Positions 16,572 to 24,443 of a stretch of DNA of 51,814 nucleotides are shown here, in pieces (positions within the stretch are counted from its first letter, which is position 1; each line of letters opens with the position of its first letter). A model generated the notes under the pieces. It was given only the letters and a program-made list of their open reading frames with translations. It was not told the origin of the DNA and searched no databases. The position numbers and the translations under genes are program-made. Source of the stretch: an uncultured bacterium (GTDB lineage Bacteria > Actinomycetota > Coriobacteriia > Coriobacteriales > Coriobacteriaceae); the NCBI GenBank assembly GCA_905216045.1, contig CAJMSL010000001.1, forward strand, positions 1 through 51,814, given 5' to 3'.

Positions 16572-17686
16572 TGGCGCCCGAGCAGCCGGCTCGCTCCGGT
16601 ATCGATTTCTCAGCATTCCGCGATCCCAAGCTGGCTCGCGAGCTCATCGAGCGCATTCATGAGCTTGTCGGCGACCGCACCATCAACCTTATGGAAGTCT
16701 GCGGCACGCATACCGTGAGCATCGGGCGCTATGGCTTTCGCTCCATTATGCCGGCCGGGCTCAAGCTGCTGAGCGGCCCGGGCTGCCCCGTCTGCGTCAC
16801 CGCCAACCGCGACATCGACCACGCAATCGCGCTCGCCAACATAGACGGCGCCATCATCACCACCTTTGGCGACATGATGCGCGTGCCCGGATCATCCACC
16901 TCGCTCGCTGCGCAAAAGGCGGCGGGGCGCGATATCCGCATTGTGTACTCCCCGCTCGACGCGCTCGACATTGCCGAGCAAAACCCTGATCGCCCGGTCA
17001 TTTTTATGGGCGTGGGCTTCGAGACTACGACGCCCACCATCGCCGCCGCCATCTTGGAGGCCGAGGCGCGCGGGCTTTTGAACTTCTCGGTCTATTGCGC
17101 CCACAAGACCACGCCGCCGGCGTTGCGCGCCATCGCCAACGACCCCGAGACCGCCATCGACGGCTTTATCCTGCCGGGCCACGTCGCCACCATCACGGGC
17201 TTGGCGCCCTTCAGCTTTTTGGTCGACGAGTTCGATACCCCGGGCGTGGTCACGGGATTTGAACCGGTCGATATCCTGCAGGGCATCTGCATGCTGGTCC
17301 AGATGGTTGTCGAGGACAGGCCGGCGATCGACAATGCCTACCGCCGCGGTGTCAATGCGAACGGCAACCCCGTGGCGCGCCAACTGGTCGAGCAGGTGTT
17401 TGAGCCGTGCGGCACCACATGGCGCGGTCTGGGGCCGATTGCCAACTCGGGCCTCGCAATCCGCCCCGAGTTCTTGCGTTTTGATGCCCGTGCTCGCTTT
17501 GACGTGCCCGTTGAGGCGACGGTCGAGCCGCGTGGATGCCGCTGCGGCGACGTGCTGCGCGGGGCCATTACGCCAAGCAGCTGCCCGCTCTTTGGCCGCA
17601 CCTGCACGCCCGAGCACCCCGTCGGCCCGTGCATGGTGAGCTCCGAGGGCAGCTGCGCGGCTTACTACCGCTACCGCGACTATTAG
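16571..17686 (+). CDS. hypD: HypD, scaffold for Fe(CN)2CO assembly
   Basis: 371 residues from a GTG overlapping the hypC stop. Conserved HypD features: MEVCGTHT, GPGCPVCVT, a P-x-GFETT-type stretch (GVGFETTTPTIAAAI), HVATITG, and the C-terminal cysteine cluster (CRCGDVLRGAITPSSCPLF, RTCTPEHPVGPCMVS, EGSCAAYYRY) that binds a [4Fe-4S] cluster. HypD with HypC carries the iron and cyanide/CO ligands before transfer to the hydrogenase large subunit. Confidence 0.97.
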   Translation: MAPEQPARSGIDFSAFRDPKLARELIERIHELVGDRTINLMEVCGTHTVSIGRYGFRSIMPAGLKLLSGPGCPVCVTANRDIDHAIALANIDGAIITTFGDMMRVPGSSTSLAAQKAAGRDIRIVYSPLDALDIAEQNPDRPVIFMGVGFETTTPTIAAAILEAEARGLLNFSVYCAHKTTPPALRAIANDPETAIDGFILPGHVATITGLAPFSFLVDEFDTPGVVTGFEPVDILQGICMLVQMVVEDRPAIDNAYRRGVNANGNPVARQLVEQVFEPCGTTWRGLGPIANSGLAIRPEFLRFDARARFDVPVEATVEPRGCRCGDVLRGAITPSSCPLFGRTCTPEHPVGPCMVSSEGSCAAYYRYRDY

Positions 17687-17767
17687 GTTCCGCCGTTCTA
17701 ACGAATGGCGGACCGATCGACGCCGCCCCTCACCCATATAATTCCACCCACGATTGGAGTTTTCGAT

Positions 17768-18802
17768 ATGTCCCATAGCATCACCGATAGCACCGTCCTG
17801 TTGGGCCACGGCTCCGGCGGACAGATGATGAAGCGCATCATCGATGAGGTCTTTTTGGATGCCTTTGGTTCGCCCGAGCTGCTCGAAGGCAACGATGCCG
17901 GCGTCGCCGCGCTGCCCGCGAGCGGGCGCATCGCCATGTCGACCGACAGCTTTGTAGTCTCGCCGCAGTTCTTCCCCGGTGGCAACATCGGCCGCCTCGC
18001 CGTGTGCGGAACCGTCAACGACGTCGCGACCTCGGGTGCCAACGTGCGCTACCTGTCGTGCGGCTTTATCCTCGAAGAGGGCTATCCCATGGATAGGCTC
18101 CGCCAGATTGTGCAGACGATGGCCGAGACGGCGCACGAGGCGGGCGTGTCCATAATCACGGGCGACACCAAGGTGGTCGAGCGCGGCGGGGCCGACGGCG
18201 TCTATATCAATACCGCCGGCGTGGGCGAGGTGCCTGCGGGCGTGGCGCTCAGCGGCGCAAACTGCCAGCCCGGCGATGTCATCCTGGTCTCGGGTACACT
18301 GGGCGACCACGGCATCGCTATCATGAGCCAACGCGAGGGTCTGGCGTTTTCGAGCACGATCGAAAGCGACGCCGCGCCGCTCAACCACCTGATTGCCGAT
18401 GTGCTTTCCGCAGCACCCGACACACGCTGCTTCCGCGACCCCACGCGCGGTGGCCTGGCCTCGACGCTCAACGAGTTTGCGCAGGCCAGCGGCGTTGCCA
18501 TGGAGATCGACGAGGACGATGTGCCCGTGCGCCCCGACGTGCAGGCAGCCTGCGAGATGCTCGGCTACGATGTGCTGCAGGTGGCAAACGAGGGCAAGAT
18601 GGTTGCCGTCGTGCCGGCCGAGCAAGCCGATGCCGCGCTGAGCGCCATGCGCGCCGCCCGCTACGGCGAGAATGCCGCCATCATCGGCCGCGTGCTGCCA
18701 CTTGCCGAGGGCGCCCATCCCGCCGTGCGCGTGCGCACCGGCTGGGGCTCGACCCGCATCCTCGACATGCTCGTAGGAGAGCAGCTGCCGAGGATTTGCT
18801 AA
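17768..18802 (+). CDS. hypE: HypE, hydrogenase cyanide-ligand synthase
   Basis: 344 residues, PurM-like ATPase. Starts MSHSITDSTVLLGHGSGGQMM behind GGAG; 21 upstream in-frame residues are not HypE-like. Motifs: LGHGSGGQMM, GNDAGVAA, STDSFVVSPQFFPGGNIG, CGTVNDVATSGA and RDPTRGGLA. The C-terminus ends PRIC: the terminal Cys is carbamoylated by HypF and dehydrated to thiocyanate. Last gene of the hypF-C-D-E run; hypA and hypB are not in the window. Confidence 0.97.
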   Translation: MSHSITDSTVLLGHGSGGQMMKRIIDEVFLDAFGSPELLEGNDAGVAALPASGRIAMSTDSFVVSPQFFPGGNIGRLAVCGTVNDVATSGANVRYLSCGFILEEGYPMDRLRQIVQTMAETAHEAGVSIITGDTKVVERGGADGVYINTAGVGEVPAGVALSGANCQPGDVILVSGTLGDHGIAIMSQREGLAFSSTIESDAAPLNHLIADVLSAAPDTRCFRDPTRGGLASTLNEFAQASGVAMEIDEDDVPVRPDVQAACEMLGYDVLQVANEGKMVAVVPAEQADAALSAMRAARYGENAAIIGRVLPLAEGAHPAVRVRTGWGSTRILDMLVGEQLPRIC

Positions 18803-18906
18803 CGACAAAGGCTCAGGGCTATTAAAGATATTCAGATTCCAAACATGCCCGGCACGCATGCCCAGTATTATGAGGTGCGTTTTGAAACCCAATGACGGGA
18901 GCTTTC

Positions 18907-19575
18907 ATGGCAGCAGCTTTTTCCCATGTGATTTTTGATCTGGACGGCACCATCCTCAACACGCTCGAGGACCTGGCGGCCGCCGGCAACCATACCTGCG
19001 AGGCGCACGGCTGGCCCACGTTTGCCGTTGACGAGTACCGCTACAAGGTGGGAAACGGCATGCTCAAGCTGGTTGAGCGCTTTATGCCCGCCGAGTACGC
19101 AGGCGACGGCCGCATGTTTGAGCAGACGCTTGCCGAGTTTAGGGCTTACTACGGCGAGCACAAGGAAGACCACACCGCTCCCTATGCCGGCACGATCGAG
19201 ATGCTCGACCGCTTGCGCGCCGCGGGCGTTCAGCTTGCCGTGCTCACTAACAAGGACCACGTCTCGGCGGCTCCGCTTATCGAAAAGTATTTTGGTTCCG
19301 AGCGCTTTGCGCTGGTGCAGGGCCGTGTCGATGCGTTTCCGCCCAAGCCCGAGGCGCCTGTTACGCTGCATGTGATGGAGGAGCTGGGCGCCGATCCGTC
19401 GACCACGCTCTATGTGGGCGATTCCAATGTCGATATCCTGACCGGTCACAACGCCGGCCTTAAGAGTGCAGGCGTCAGCTGGGGCTTCCGCGGCCGCGCA
19501 GAGCTGGAGTCCGCCGGCGCCGACTACGTGGTGGATAGCCAGGCAGAGCTCGCGGCGCTGGTGCTGGGCGAGTAA
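18907..19575 (+). CDS. HAD-superfamily phosphatase, phosphoglycolate-phosphatase-like
   Basis: 222 residues starting MAAAFSHVIFDLDGTILNTLED, with GGGAG six nt upstream; an ATG 15 nt earlier is possible. HAD motifs I (FDLDGT, nucleophile Asp), II (LAVLTNKD), III (PPKPEAP, Lys) and IV (YVGDSNVDI) are all present, and an alpha-helical cap follows motif I. Gph-like enzymes remove phosphate from 2-phosphoglycolate or similar small metabolites; the true substrate cannot be read from sequence. Confidence 0.9.
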   Translation: MAAAFSHVIFDLDGTILNTLEDLAAAGNHTCEAHGWPTFAVDEYRYKVGNGMLKLVERFMPAEYAGDGRMFEQTLAEFRAYYGEHKEDHTAPYAGTIEMLDRLRAAGVQLAVLTNKDHVSAAPLIEKYFGSERFALVQGRVDAFPPKPEAPVTLHVMEELGADPSTTLYVGDSNVDILTGHNAGLKSAGVSWGFRGRAELESAGADYVVDSQAELAALVLGE

Positions 19576-19616
19576 CGAGCGACACTGCTTAACGCAGCTG
19601 CGACAATTCTTCCGCG

Positions 19617-19788
19617 CGGAAAGCGCATCCCGTTTTGGAGCTCCGGAATGGGATATGCTTTCCGTTTGAGGCGCATCAGGGAAACCGCATCCCGTTTCAG
19701 AGCAATATTCCGGGTCGCACTTTCCGCAACCCACCCCATCCGGAAAATGCGACCCACTATTCGGCCAAAAACCGGGTCGCATCTTCCC
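19617..19788. repeat. Three-unit palindromic repeat array, copy 2
   Basis: Units at about 19617-19664, 19677-19726 and 19740-19788 match the array at 4680-4851 in length, order and end motifs (CGGAAA/TTTCCG). The third unit again has a TTCGGCCAAA centre. The gap 19576-20099 between the phosphatase and the lipoprotein gene consists of this array, a hairpin repeat and the structured element; no gene is supportable in it. Confidence 0.7.
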
Positions 19789-19862
19789 AAGCACTCGATG
19801 CAACGCTGGCACAAGGAGTGTCCCCAACTACCGGCAGAAAAGGAACGTCCCCAAGTGCCGCC

Positions 19863-19910
19863 TGGTCATTTAAGAACGTCCCCAATGACTAAGAACGTCC
19901 CCAATGACTA
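19863..19910. repeat. AACGTCCCC hairpin repeat, copy 1 with a tandem half
   Basis: GTCATT, a 13-nt loop containing AACGTCCCC, AATGAC, then an immediate second AAGAACGTCCCCAATGACTA. The same stem-loop occurs at 23283, 29335 and 50810. Confidence 0.65.
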
Positions 19911-19928
19911 CAAGTGCCGCACCATGGC

Positions 19929-20100
19929 AACGACGCAGGTAGAGAATGGACAGCGAGCGACGTCCAGGACGAACAAGTTGGCATGAAAAAGGCGAGGCAT
20001 AGACCTTCTGGTCATGCCTCGCCTTTTGAATGCCAAATTGTCGTCCTGGGCGGCGCGCAGCGTCAACTGGTTACGCGGTTCGTAGAACCGCGTAACCCCC
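19929..20100 (-). repeat. Structured 3'-flank element, copy 2
   Basis: Complete copy. Outer stem CCAGGACGA 19964-19972 with 20041-20049. Second stem TTGGCAT 19978-19984 with 20030-20036. Central hairpin about 19987-20028 with a 14-bp stem, one bulged A, GACC/GGTC and a TTCT loop. Stop-proximal hairpin 20069-20081 with 20085-20097. It lies 3 nt beyond the TAG of the lipoprotein gene. On the minus strand the central hairpin ends in CCTTTTTC, so it could terminate transcription. Confidence 0.75.
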
Positions 20101-20657
20101 TAGCTCAGCATTGCATCCATCATCTCGGAGTTGACGGAGTCGTCGGCAGACCACTCGCCGTCGTCGTTGCAGGTGTACTTGAAGATAACCGTGGTCTTCC
20201 TGGGCTCGGTGGCCTTGGTCACATCGACCATAACCTGACCGGCCATCTTGTACAGCTCGTCATCGGAAGGAACCGTGTCAAGCGCGGCGACCTTCTCCTG
20301 ATACTGGGTGGAGAAGTCCTCGACGATCTTGTTCATAGACTTGCAGGTGATAGAGACCTCGGCGGTCGCGACACCCTTGTCCTCGTCGACCGTCACGTCG
20401 CCGATCTTGTAGTCAAAGCCCTCGAGATAGGTCTTGGCATACTCCTTGGGATCGATACCCAGCTGCTCGAACTCGTCGCCCGAAGCTTCCTCCAGACCAG
20501 AAAGGAAGTCGTCGCCACCGTTCTTGACCTCGTCAAACTGAGTCGTAAGATCCTCGGTGATGAGCTCCTCAACCGAAGGACCTCCACAGCCGGAAAGCAC
20601 GACCACACATGCAACCAAGACGGCCATGAGGGGTGCAAGCAGCAGCTTCTTTTTCAT
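20100..20657 (-). CDS. Secreted lipoprotein, DUF5105-like
   Basis: 185 residues from MKKKLLLAPLMAVL with a GGGAGGAACAAC ribosome site; 73 further upstream in-frame residues are not coding-like. Signal peptide with lipobox VLSGCG, so the mature protein begins at Cys about 24 and is membrane-anchored. The mature part is acidic, alternating helix and strand, with two similar beta-rich stretches (about 85-110 and 145-170), as in DUF5105-type lipoproteins. Function unknown. Its TAG is next to structured element copy 2. Confidence 0.88.
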   Translation of the reverse strand: MKKKLLLAPLMAVLVACVVVLSGCGGPSVEELITEDLTTQFDEVKNGGDDFLSGLEEASGDEFEQLGIDPKEYAKTYLEGFDYKIGDVTVDEDKGVATAEVSITCKSMNKIVEDFSTQYQEKVAALDTVPSDDELYKMAGQVMVDVTKATEPRKTTVIFKYTCNDDGEWSADDSVNSEMMDAMLS

Positions 20658-20838
20658 GTTGTTCCTCCCAATGAGCGGCACTGCGCTTCCCAGACGCGGC
20701 GCACGTTGTAATAAGTAAGCCCATACTATCCGCTTATGAACACCCTCGGCAACGCGAAGGCACGGTCGGTTCGTTTTAGCGTCCGAACGGTTTGCAAGCC
20801 CGCCCAACGTGCAATAAAACGCTTTCCCGCGGTGCAAT

Positions 20839-20870
20839 AAAAAAGGTGGCCGGAAAACCCGACCACCCTT
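20839..20870 (-). terminator. Terminator of the EIIA(Glc) gene
   Basis: On the minus strand, AGGGTGGTCGG, GTTTT, CCGGCCACCTTTTTT: an 11-bp stem (one G-U) and a U-run about 23 nt after the stop. Confidence 0.85.
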
Positions 20871-20893
20871 GCACATCCTTTGGATGCCGCAAT

Positions 20894-21430
20894 TTACTTG
20901 CGGACGACCTTAACGATGGCGTCACCGGCGGCGACAGCGGAGTCGGCCTCGACGGCGAGTTCGACATCGGCAAACTCGGCGGTGTTGGACACGGCCACGA
21001 CGACGCAGTCCTTGTAACCGGCAGCAGCGATCTTGGCACGGTCGATCTTGAGAATGGGCTGGCCGGCCTTCACGACGTCGTCGGCCTTGACGAAGCCCTC
21101 GAAGCCGTCGCCGTTCATGTTGACGGTATCGACGCCAACGTGCACCAGAACCTCGATGCCGCTATCGGACTGCAAGCCCACGGCGTGACCCATGGTGACG
21201 GTCACCTTACCGTCGCAGGGAGCGTAGACCAGATCGTCCTCGGGCCACACGGCACAGCCCTTGCCCAGAACCTCGCCACCAAAGACGGGATCGGGCACGT
21301 CAGCCATCTTGATGACCTTGCCCTTGACGGGCGAGCACAGCACGTCGGCGCCAGCAGAAGCAGAGATAGAGGCCGGAGCAGCGGCAGCCGCGGGCTCAGC
21401 CTTCTTCTTGAACATGTCAAACAGACCCAT
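20894..21430 (-). CDS. crr: PTS glucose-type EIIA component
   Basis: 178 residues from MGLFDMFKKKAEPAAAAAP (site AAGAGGAGAAAACGT). After an Ala-rich linker (about 10-30) comes the EIIA(Glc) beta-sandwich: SPVKGKVIKMADVPDPVFGG, GCAVWP, VYAPCDGKVTVTMGHAVGLQS, then GIEVLVHVGVDTVNMNGDGF. The two active-site His are in GHAVG and LVHVG, the latter phosphorylated by HPr. It passes phosphate to an EIIBC permease encoded elsewhere and may regulate sugar uptake. Single gene with its own terminator. Confidence 0.95.
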   Translation of the reverse strand: MGLFDMFKKKAEPAAAAAPASISASAGADVLCSPVKGKVIKMADVPDPVFGGEVLGKGCAVWPEDDLVYAPCDGKVTVTMGHAVGLQSDSGIEVLVHVGVDTVNMNGDGFEGFVKADDVVKAGQPILKIDRAKIAAAGYKDCVVVAVSNTAEFADVELAVEADSAVAAGDAIVKVVRK

Positions 21431-21704
21431 ACGTTTTCTCCTCTTGATTAAGCGCAACGTTGTGCGCATGCCTACGGTAATTATAGTGCCAAATGGTTCA
21501 AATGCTAAGGTGGGGACTCGAATCGCGAGCCCTTCCCGGTAGCGCTCGTGGAATGGAGCGTCTCCTTTGCATCGCGGATCGATAAGCCGAGTATCGCCCG
21601 CGCACGGGACGGGCAGAAGCGGGCGCGTCAAACCCGGCACTTCTTTTCGCTCTCGAGTCCTGTCGCCGCCTTGTCCCTAACACTTCCTGACACCGACCGA
21701 AGCG

Positions 21705-21740
21705 TGCCAAAATAAACCTGTCCTTTTTGGTAGGTTTGGC
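21705..21740. repeat. Dispersed repeat related to the one before hypF
   Basis: Contains CCAAAATAAACCTGTCC, TTTTTGGT, AGGTTTGG, matching one half of the palindrome at 13619-13690. Confidence 0.45.
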
Positions 21741-21767
21741 GAGTGTGGATTTTTGGACGCTTAACTA

Positions 21768-21833
21768 GCGAACGTGGATAATCTCCTACTTTGAGGCCGT
21801 CACCGAGCCAAAAACGGGAGATTATCCGCTCTC
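21768..21833. repeat. Left palindrome of the Fic island
   Basis: Arms GAACGTGGATAATCTCC and GGGAGATTATCCGCTCTC around GCCAAAAAC. A near-identical palindrome lies right of fic at 23211-23274. A run of nine C (about 21846-21854) follows. Nothing else is recognisable in 21431-21915. Confidence 0.7.
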
Positions 21834-21915
21834 ATTTTGGATAACCCCCCCCCTTGTACCAAGCCGAGCTCCATGGTCAAGTAATAACGACTTCTCATCA
21901 TTAGATTGTTTACAT

Positions 21916-21983
21916 CAATTCTAATAACTATTTAATCCTTAAACTCGTTATTAGAATTGATATGATTAGCCTAATAACGAGTT
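21916..21983 (+). promoter_or_regulatory. fic promoter with interlocked inverted-repeat operators
   Basis: Three half-sites of the type GTTATTAG: CAATTCTAATAAC (21916-21928), GTTATTAGAATTG (21947-21959) and CTAATAACGAGTT (21971-21983). The first two form a perfect 13-bp inverted repeat, and AACTCGTTATTAG (21942-21954) forms another with the third. A promoter TTAAAC (21939)-N16-TATGAT (21961) lies inside, so a bound dimer would occlude it. The Fic protein's own C-terminal HTH is a plausible ligand. Confidence 0.65.
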
Positions 21984-21998
21984 TCCGGCACTAAAGAT

Positions 21999-23183
21999 AT
22001 GGAGGGCGCGATGCAAATCGAGGAGAACGGCCAGGGAACGCTCCGCAATAATCTATCGGGGAAATTGGCTTACTATTCGTTTTTTCCAACGCCCTTGCAA
22101 TCATTGAGGCAGCTAAACCTCACCGAGGAAACCTATCGCACGCTTTCCGCATGCTCACGAAAGCTTGGAGAGCTTGAAGGCATGCTCTACTTTGTTCCCA
22201 ACGCCGACATGTATCTGACAATGTACGTGCGCAAAGAAGCACTCCTTTCTTCGCAAATTGAGGGAACCCAGTGCACGTTTGACGACCTACTTAGTCCATC
22301 GCAAACACAACTCCATCATAAAGATGTCGCAGACGTCGTGAATTACGTCCGTGCTGTCGACCGCGGCGTAGAACTGCTCAAAAAGATGCCCTTGTGCACG
22401 AGACTTCTTAGGCAAGTTCATGCGGTCCTGCTGGACGGAGTGCGCGGAACGGAGAAGAATCCAGGCGAGCTGCGCTCCTCACAAAACTGGATTGGCCCCT
22501 CAGGCTGCACCATTGCAACCGCATCGTTTGTCCCTCCAAACATTGAAGATTTGAGTAACACGCTCCAGGACCTCGAACGCTTTATCAATGAGCCTCAAGT
22601 CGAAATGGATCCGATTGTGCGGGCGGCGCTCGTCCATTACCAATTTGAAACTGCCCATCCATTCCTAGACGGAAACGGTCGCCTGGGCAGGCTTCTCATT
22701 ACACTTATGCTCATCAATGATGGCGTTCTTCATTCTTGCTTGTTCTATCCATCGTTCCAGTTCAAGAAAAATCGAAGCGAGTACTACCGGCAACTCACAT
22801 CCGTAAGGGAGAGAGGCACTTACGAGGAATGGATAGAGTTTTTCTGCAACAGTCTTCTCGAGAGTGCGAAGGACTCGGTAGGGTCTTTAAAAAACCTTGA
22901 TGACCTCCATAACCGTTCCACAGCAACCATTACCGAAAATCTCGGAAGGACTGCTGCAAACGGGCAAAGGCTGTTGGGCATTCTTGAAGAGCACCCCATC
23001 GTCGACACCGCATTCATCGCTGCCCAACTCGATATCGGCAGGAGTACCGCGAGCTCGCTCGTCAAATCATTTGAAGAATTGGGTATCCTCCGTCCGCTCG
23101 ACGAGTCAAGACAGAGATACCGGCAGTACGGGTATGAAGAGTATCTTTCGATTCTCAGGGAAGACGCCGAGCCGATTAGATAG
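21999..23183 (+). CDS. fic: Fic-domain AMP-transferase with N-terminal inhibitory motif and C-terminal HTH
   Basis: 394 residues, clearly lower in GC than its neighbours. Fic_N domain (about 15-95) with the inhibitory motif [S/T]xxxE[G/N] as SSQIEG (residues about 84-89), placing it in class II Fic proteins. The core motif HPFLDGNGRLGR (about 218-229) contains catalytic His and the ATP-phosphate residues. A winged HTH (about 310-385, FIAAQLDIGRSTASSLVKSFEELGIL) ends the protein. Such proteins AMPylate targets and often control their own promoter. It is flanked by matching palindromes, indicating acquisition as a unit. No separate antitoxin gene is seen. Confidence 0.93.
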   Translation: MEGAMQIEENGQGTLRNNLSGKLAYYSFFPTPLQSLRQLNLTEETYRTLSACSRKLGELEGMLYFVPNADMYLTMYVRKEALLSSQIEGTQCTFDDLLSPSQTQLHHKDVADVVNYVRAVDRGVELLKKMPLCTRLLRQVHAVLLDGVRGTEKNPGELRSSQNWIGPSGCTIATASFVPPNIEDLSNTLQDLERFINEPQVEMDPIVRAALVHYQFETAHPFLDGNGRLGRLLITLMLINDGVLHSCLFYPSFQFKKNRSEYYRQLTSVRERGTYEEWIEFFCNSLLESAKDSVGSLKNLDDLHNRSTATITENLGRTAANGQRLLGILEEHPIVDTAFIAAQLDIGRSTASSLVKSFEELGILRPLDESRQRYRQYGYEEYLSILREDAEPIR

Positions 23184-23210
23184 GCATCGCAGCCCAGGCA
23201 AATTAAAGCG

Positions 23211-23274
23211 AGCGTGGATAATCTCCCACTTTGAGCCCGCACACAGGCCAAAAACGGGAGATTATCCACGCTCA
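23211..23274. repeat. Right palindrome of the Fic island
   Basis: Perfect 18-bp arms GAGCGTGGATAATCTCCC (23211-23228) and its complement (23257-23274). The centre, with CACTTTGAG and GGCCAAAAAC, matches the left copy at 21768-21833 in the same orientation. Confidence 0.8.
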
Positions 23275-23282
23275 TTCCTGAG

Positions 23283-23311
23283 TAGTCATTTATGAACGTC
23301 CCCAATGACTA
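23283..23311. repeat. AACGTCCCC hairpin repeat, copy 2
   Basis: TAGTCATT, a 13-nt loop ending CGTCCCC, AATGACTA: a perfect 8-bp stem. Confidence 0.7.
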
Positions 23312-23375
23312 GTCCGGCAACGCCGATGTTTCGGCAACGACAGCGAGCGAGCCGCATTCGGAGCAAGACGACGCC

Positions 23376-23537
23376 GCAGGTAGAGAACGGACAGCGAGCG
23401 GGTCGCATTTGAGGCAAGGTGACGTGAAACGAAAGGGCGCTGACCTTCTGGTCGCGCCCTTGAAGTTGAACGTCAGATTGTCCAAATGCGGCCCGCGCAG
23501 CGTCGAGCAGTTACGGCGTTTGGTAAAACGCCGTAAC
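23376..23537 (-). repeat. Structured 3'-flank element, copy 3
   Basis: Outer stem 23398-23411 (GCGGGTCGCATTTG) with 23483-23496 (14 bp, one G-U type mismatch). Inner stem GACGT/ACGTC. Central hairpin 23433-23461: AAGGGCGC, bulged T, GACC, TTCT, GGTC, GCGCCCTT. Stop-proximal hairpin 23510-23521 with 23526-23537, its last base belonging to the pyrE TAG. A second possible outer arm, GCGAGCCGCATTCGG, lies just upstream at about 23344-23360 and could compete. Confidence 0.75.
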
Positions 23538-24217
23538 TAACGTGCTCCGTACTTCTCGTAGTAGGCGTCGATGGCAGTCTTGAGCTCGTCGTCGATGACA
23601 ACCTTGCCGTCGATCTCGTGGTTGTAGAGGGTCTCGACGACCTCGGCCATGGAGACGATGCTCGCGACGGGGAAACCGTACTTGGCCTCGATCTCCTTCT
23701 GAGCGGTGGTCACACCGCCCTTGCCGACCTCCATGCGGTTGAGGGACACGATCAGGCCCTTGATCTCGACATCGGCAGCAGCCTTGACCTTAGGATAGGT
23801 CTCGTCGATGGACTTGCCGCTGGTGGTGACGTCCTCGACCATGACCACACGGTCGCCGTCCTTGGGCTCATAACCCAGCAGGTTGCCCTTATCGGCACCG
23901 TGGTCCTTGGCCTCCTTGCGGTCGCAGCAGTACTTGACCTCCTTGCCGTACAGCTCGTGGTAGGCAATTGCGGTCACGACGGCCAGCGGAATGCCCTTGT
24001 AGGCCGGTCCAAACAGCACATCAAAGTCGTCGCCGAAGTTATCGTGGATGGCTTGGGCGTAATACTCGCCCAGCTTCTTGAGCTGATAGCCCGTCACGTA
24101 AGCGCCGGCGTTCATAAAGAACGGGGACTGACGGCCGCTCTTGAGCGTAAAGCTGCCGAACTTAAGGACGTCGGACTCGACCATAAACTTGATGAACTCT
24201 TGCTTGTAAGCCTCCAT
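23537..24217 (-). CDS. pyrE: PyrE, orotate phosphoribosyltransferase
   Basis: 226 residues. Joins orotate and PRPP to orotidine 5'-phosphate in pyrimidine synthesis. The PRPP-binding signature is VVMVEDVTTSGKSIDET; the N-terminal part has FGSFTLKSGRQSPFFMNAG and FGPAYKGIPLAVVTAIAYHE; the flexible loop is CCDRKEAKDHG. Start ATG behind GAGAGGAG. Stands alone; its TAG stop abuts structured element copy 3. Confidence 0.97.
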   Translation of the reverse strand: MEAYKQEFIKFMVESDVLKFGSFTLKSGRQSPFFMNAGAYVTGYQLKKLGEYYAQAIHDNFGDDFDVLFGPAYKGIPLAVVTAIAYHELYGKEVKYCCDRKEAKDHGADKGNLLGYEPKDGDRVVMVEDVTTSGKSIDETYPKVKAAADVEIKGLIVSLNRMEVGKGGVTTAQKEIEAKYGFPVASIVSMAEVVETLYNHEIDGKVVIDDELKTAIDAYYEKYGAR

Positions 24218-24343
24218 GCGGGCTCCTCTCGTAATCGCGTACGTGCCTTCCAGTTTAGCGCAGGCGAAGCGTAGATGCGGGCGCGCTTTGGGGCCACGGC
24301 ATTCTGTAAAGGCTTTGTCAGGGGGAATGGTTTTCCGAACAAT

Positions 24344-24376
24344 GGGGTTGACATGTCAAACCCCCTCATCAAGAAT
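24344..24376 (+). promoter_or_regulatory. Candidate mgtA promoter with a TTGACATGTCAA palindrome
   Basis: TTGACA (24348-24353)-N17-AAGAAT (24371-24376) points to the leader ORF and mgtA. The -35 lies in a perfect 12-bp palindrome TTGACATGTCAA flanked by GGGG and ACCCC, a good candidate operator. The palindrome could also serve pyrE on the other strand. Confidence 0.45.
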
Positions 24377-24443
24377 ACGGGCGGATTAAAAAGGGGTACG
24401 AGATACCCAAAGCGCGCTGCGCTCAGCCTTTAGGAGGTGTGCC

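Noticed and set aside
16892..18892. A 666-codon minus-strand frame across hypD and hypE
   Set aside because: Antisense to clear hypD and hypE; low-complexity His/Arg/Ala content.
21999..23183. Fic toxin with a separate antitoxin gene
   Set aside because: The inhibitory motif is inside the same protein and no small partner ORF flanks it.
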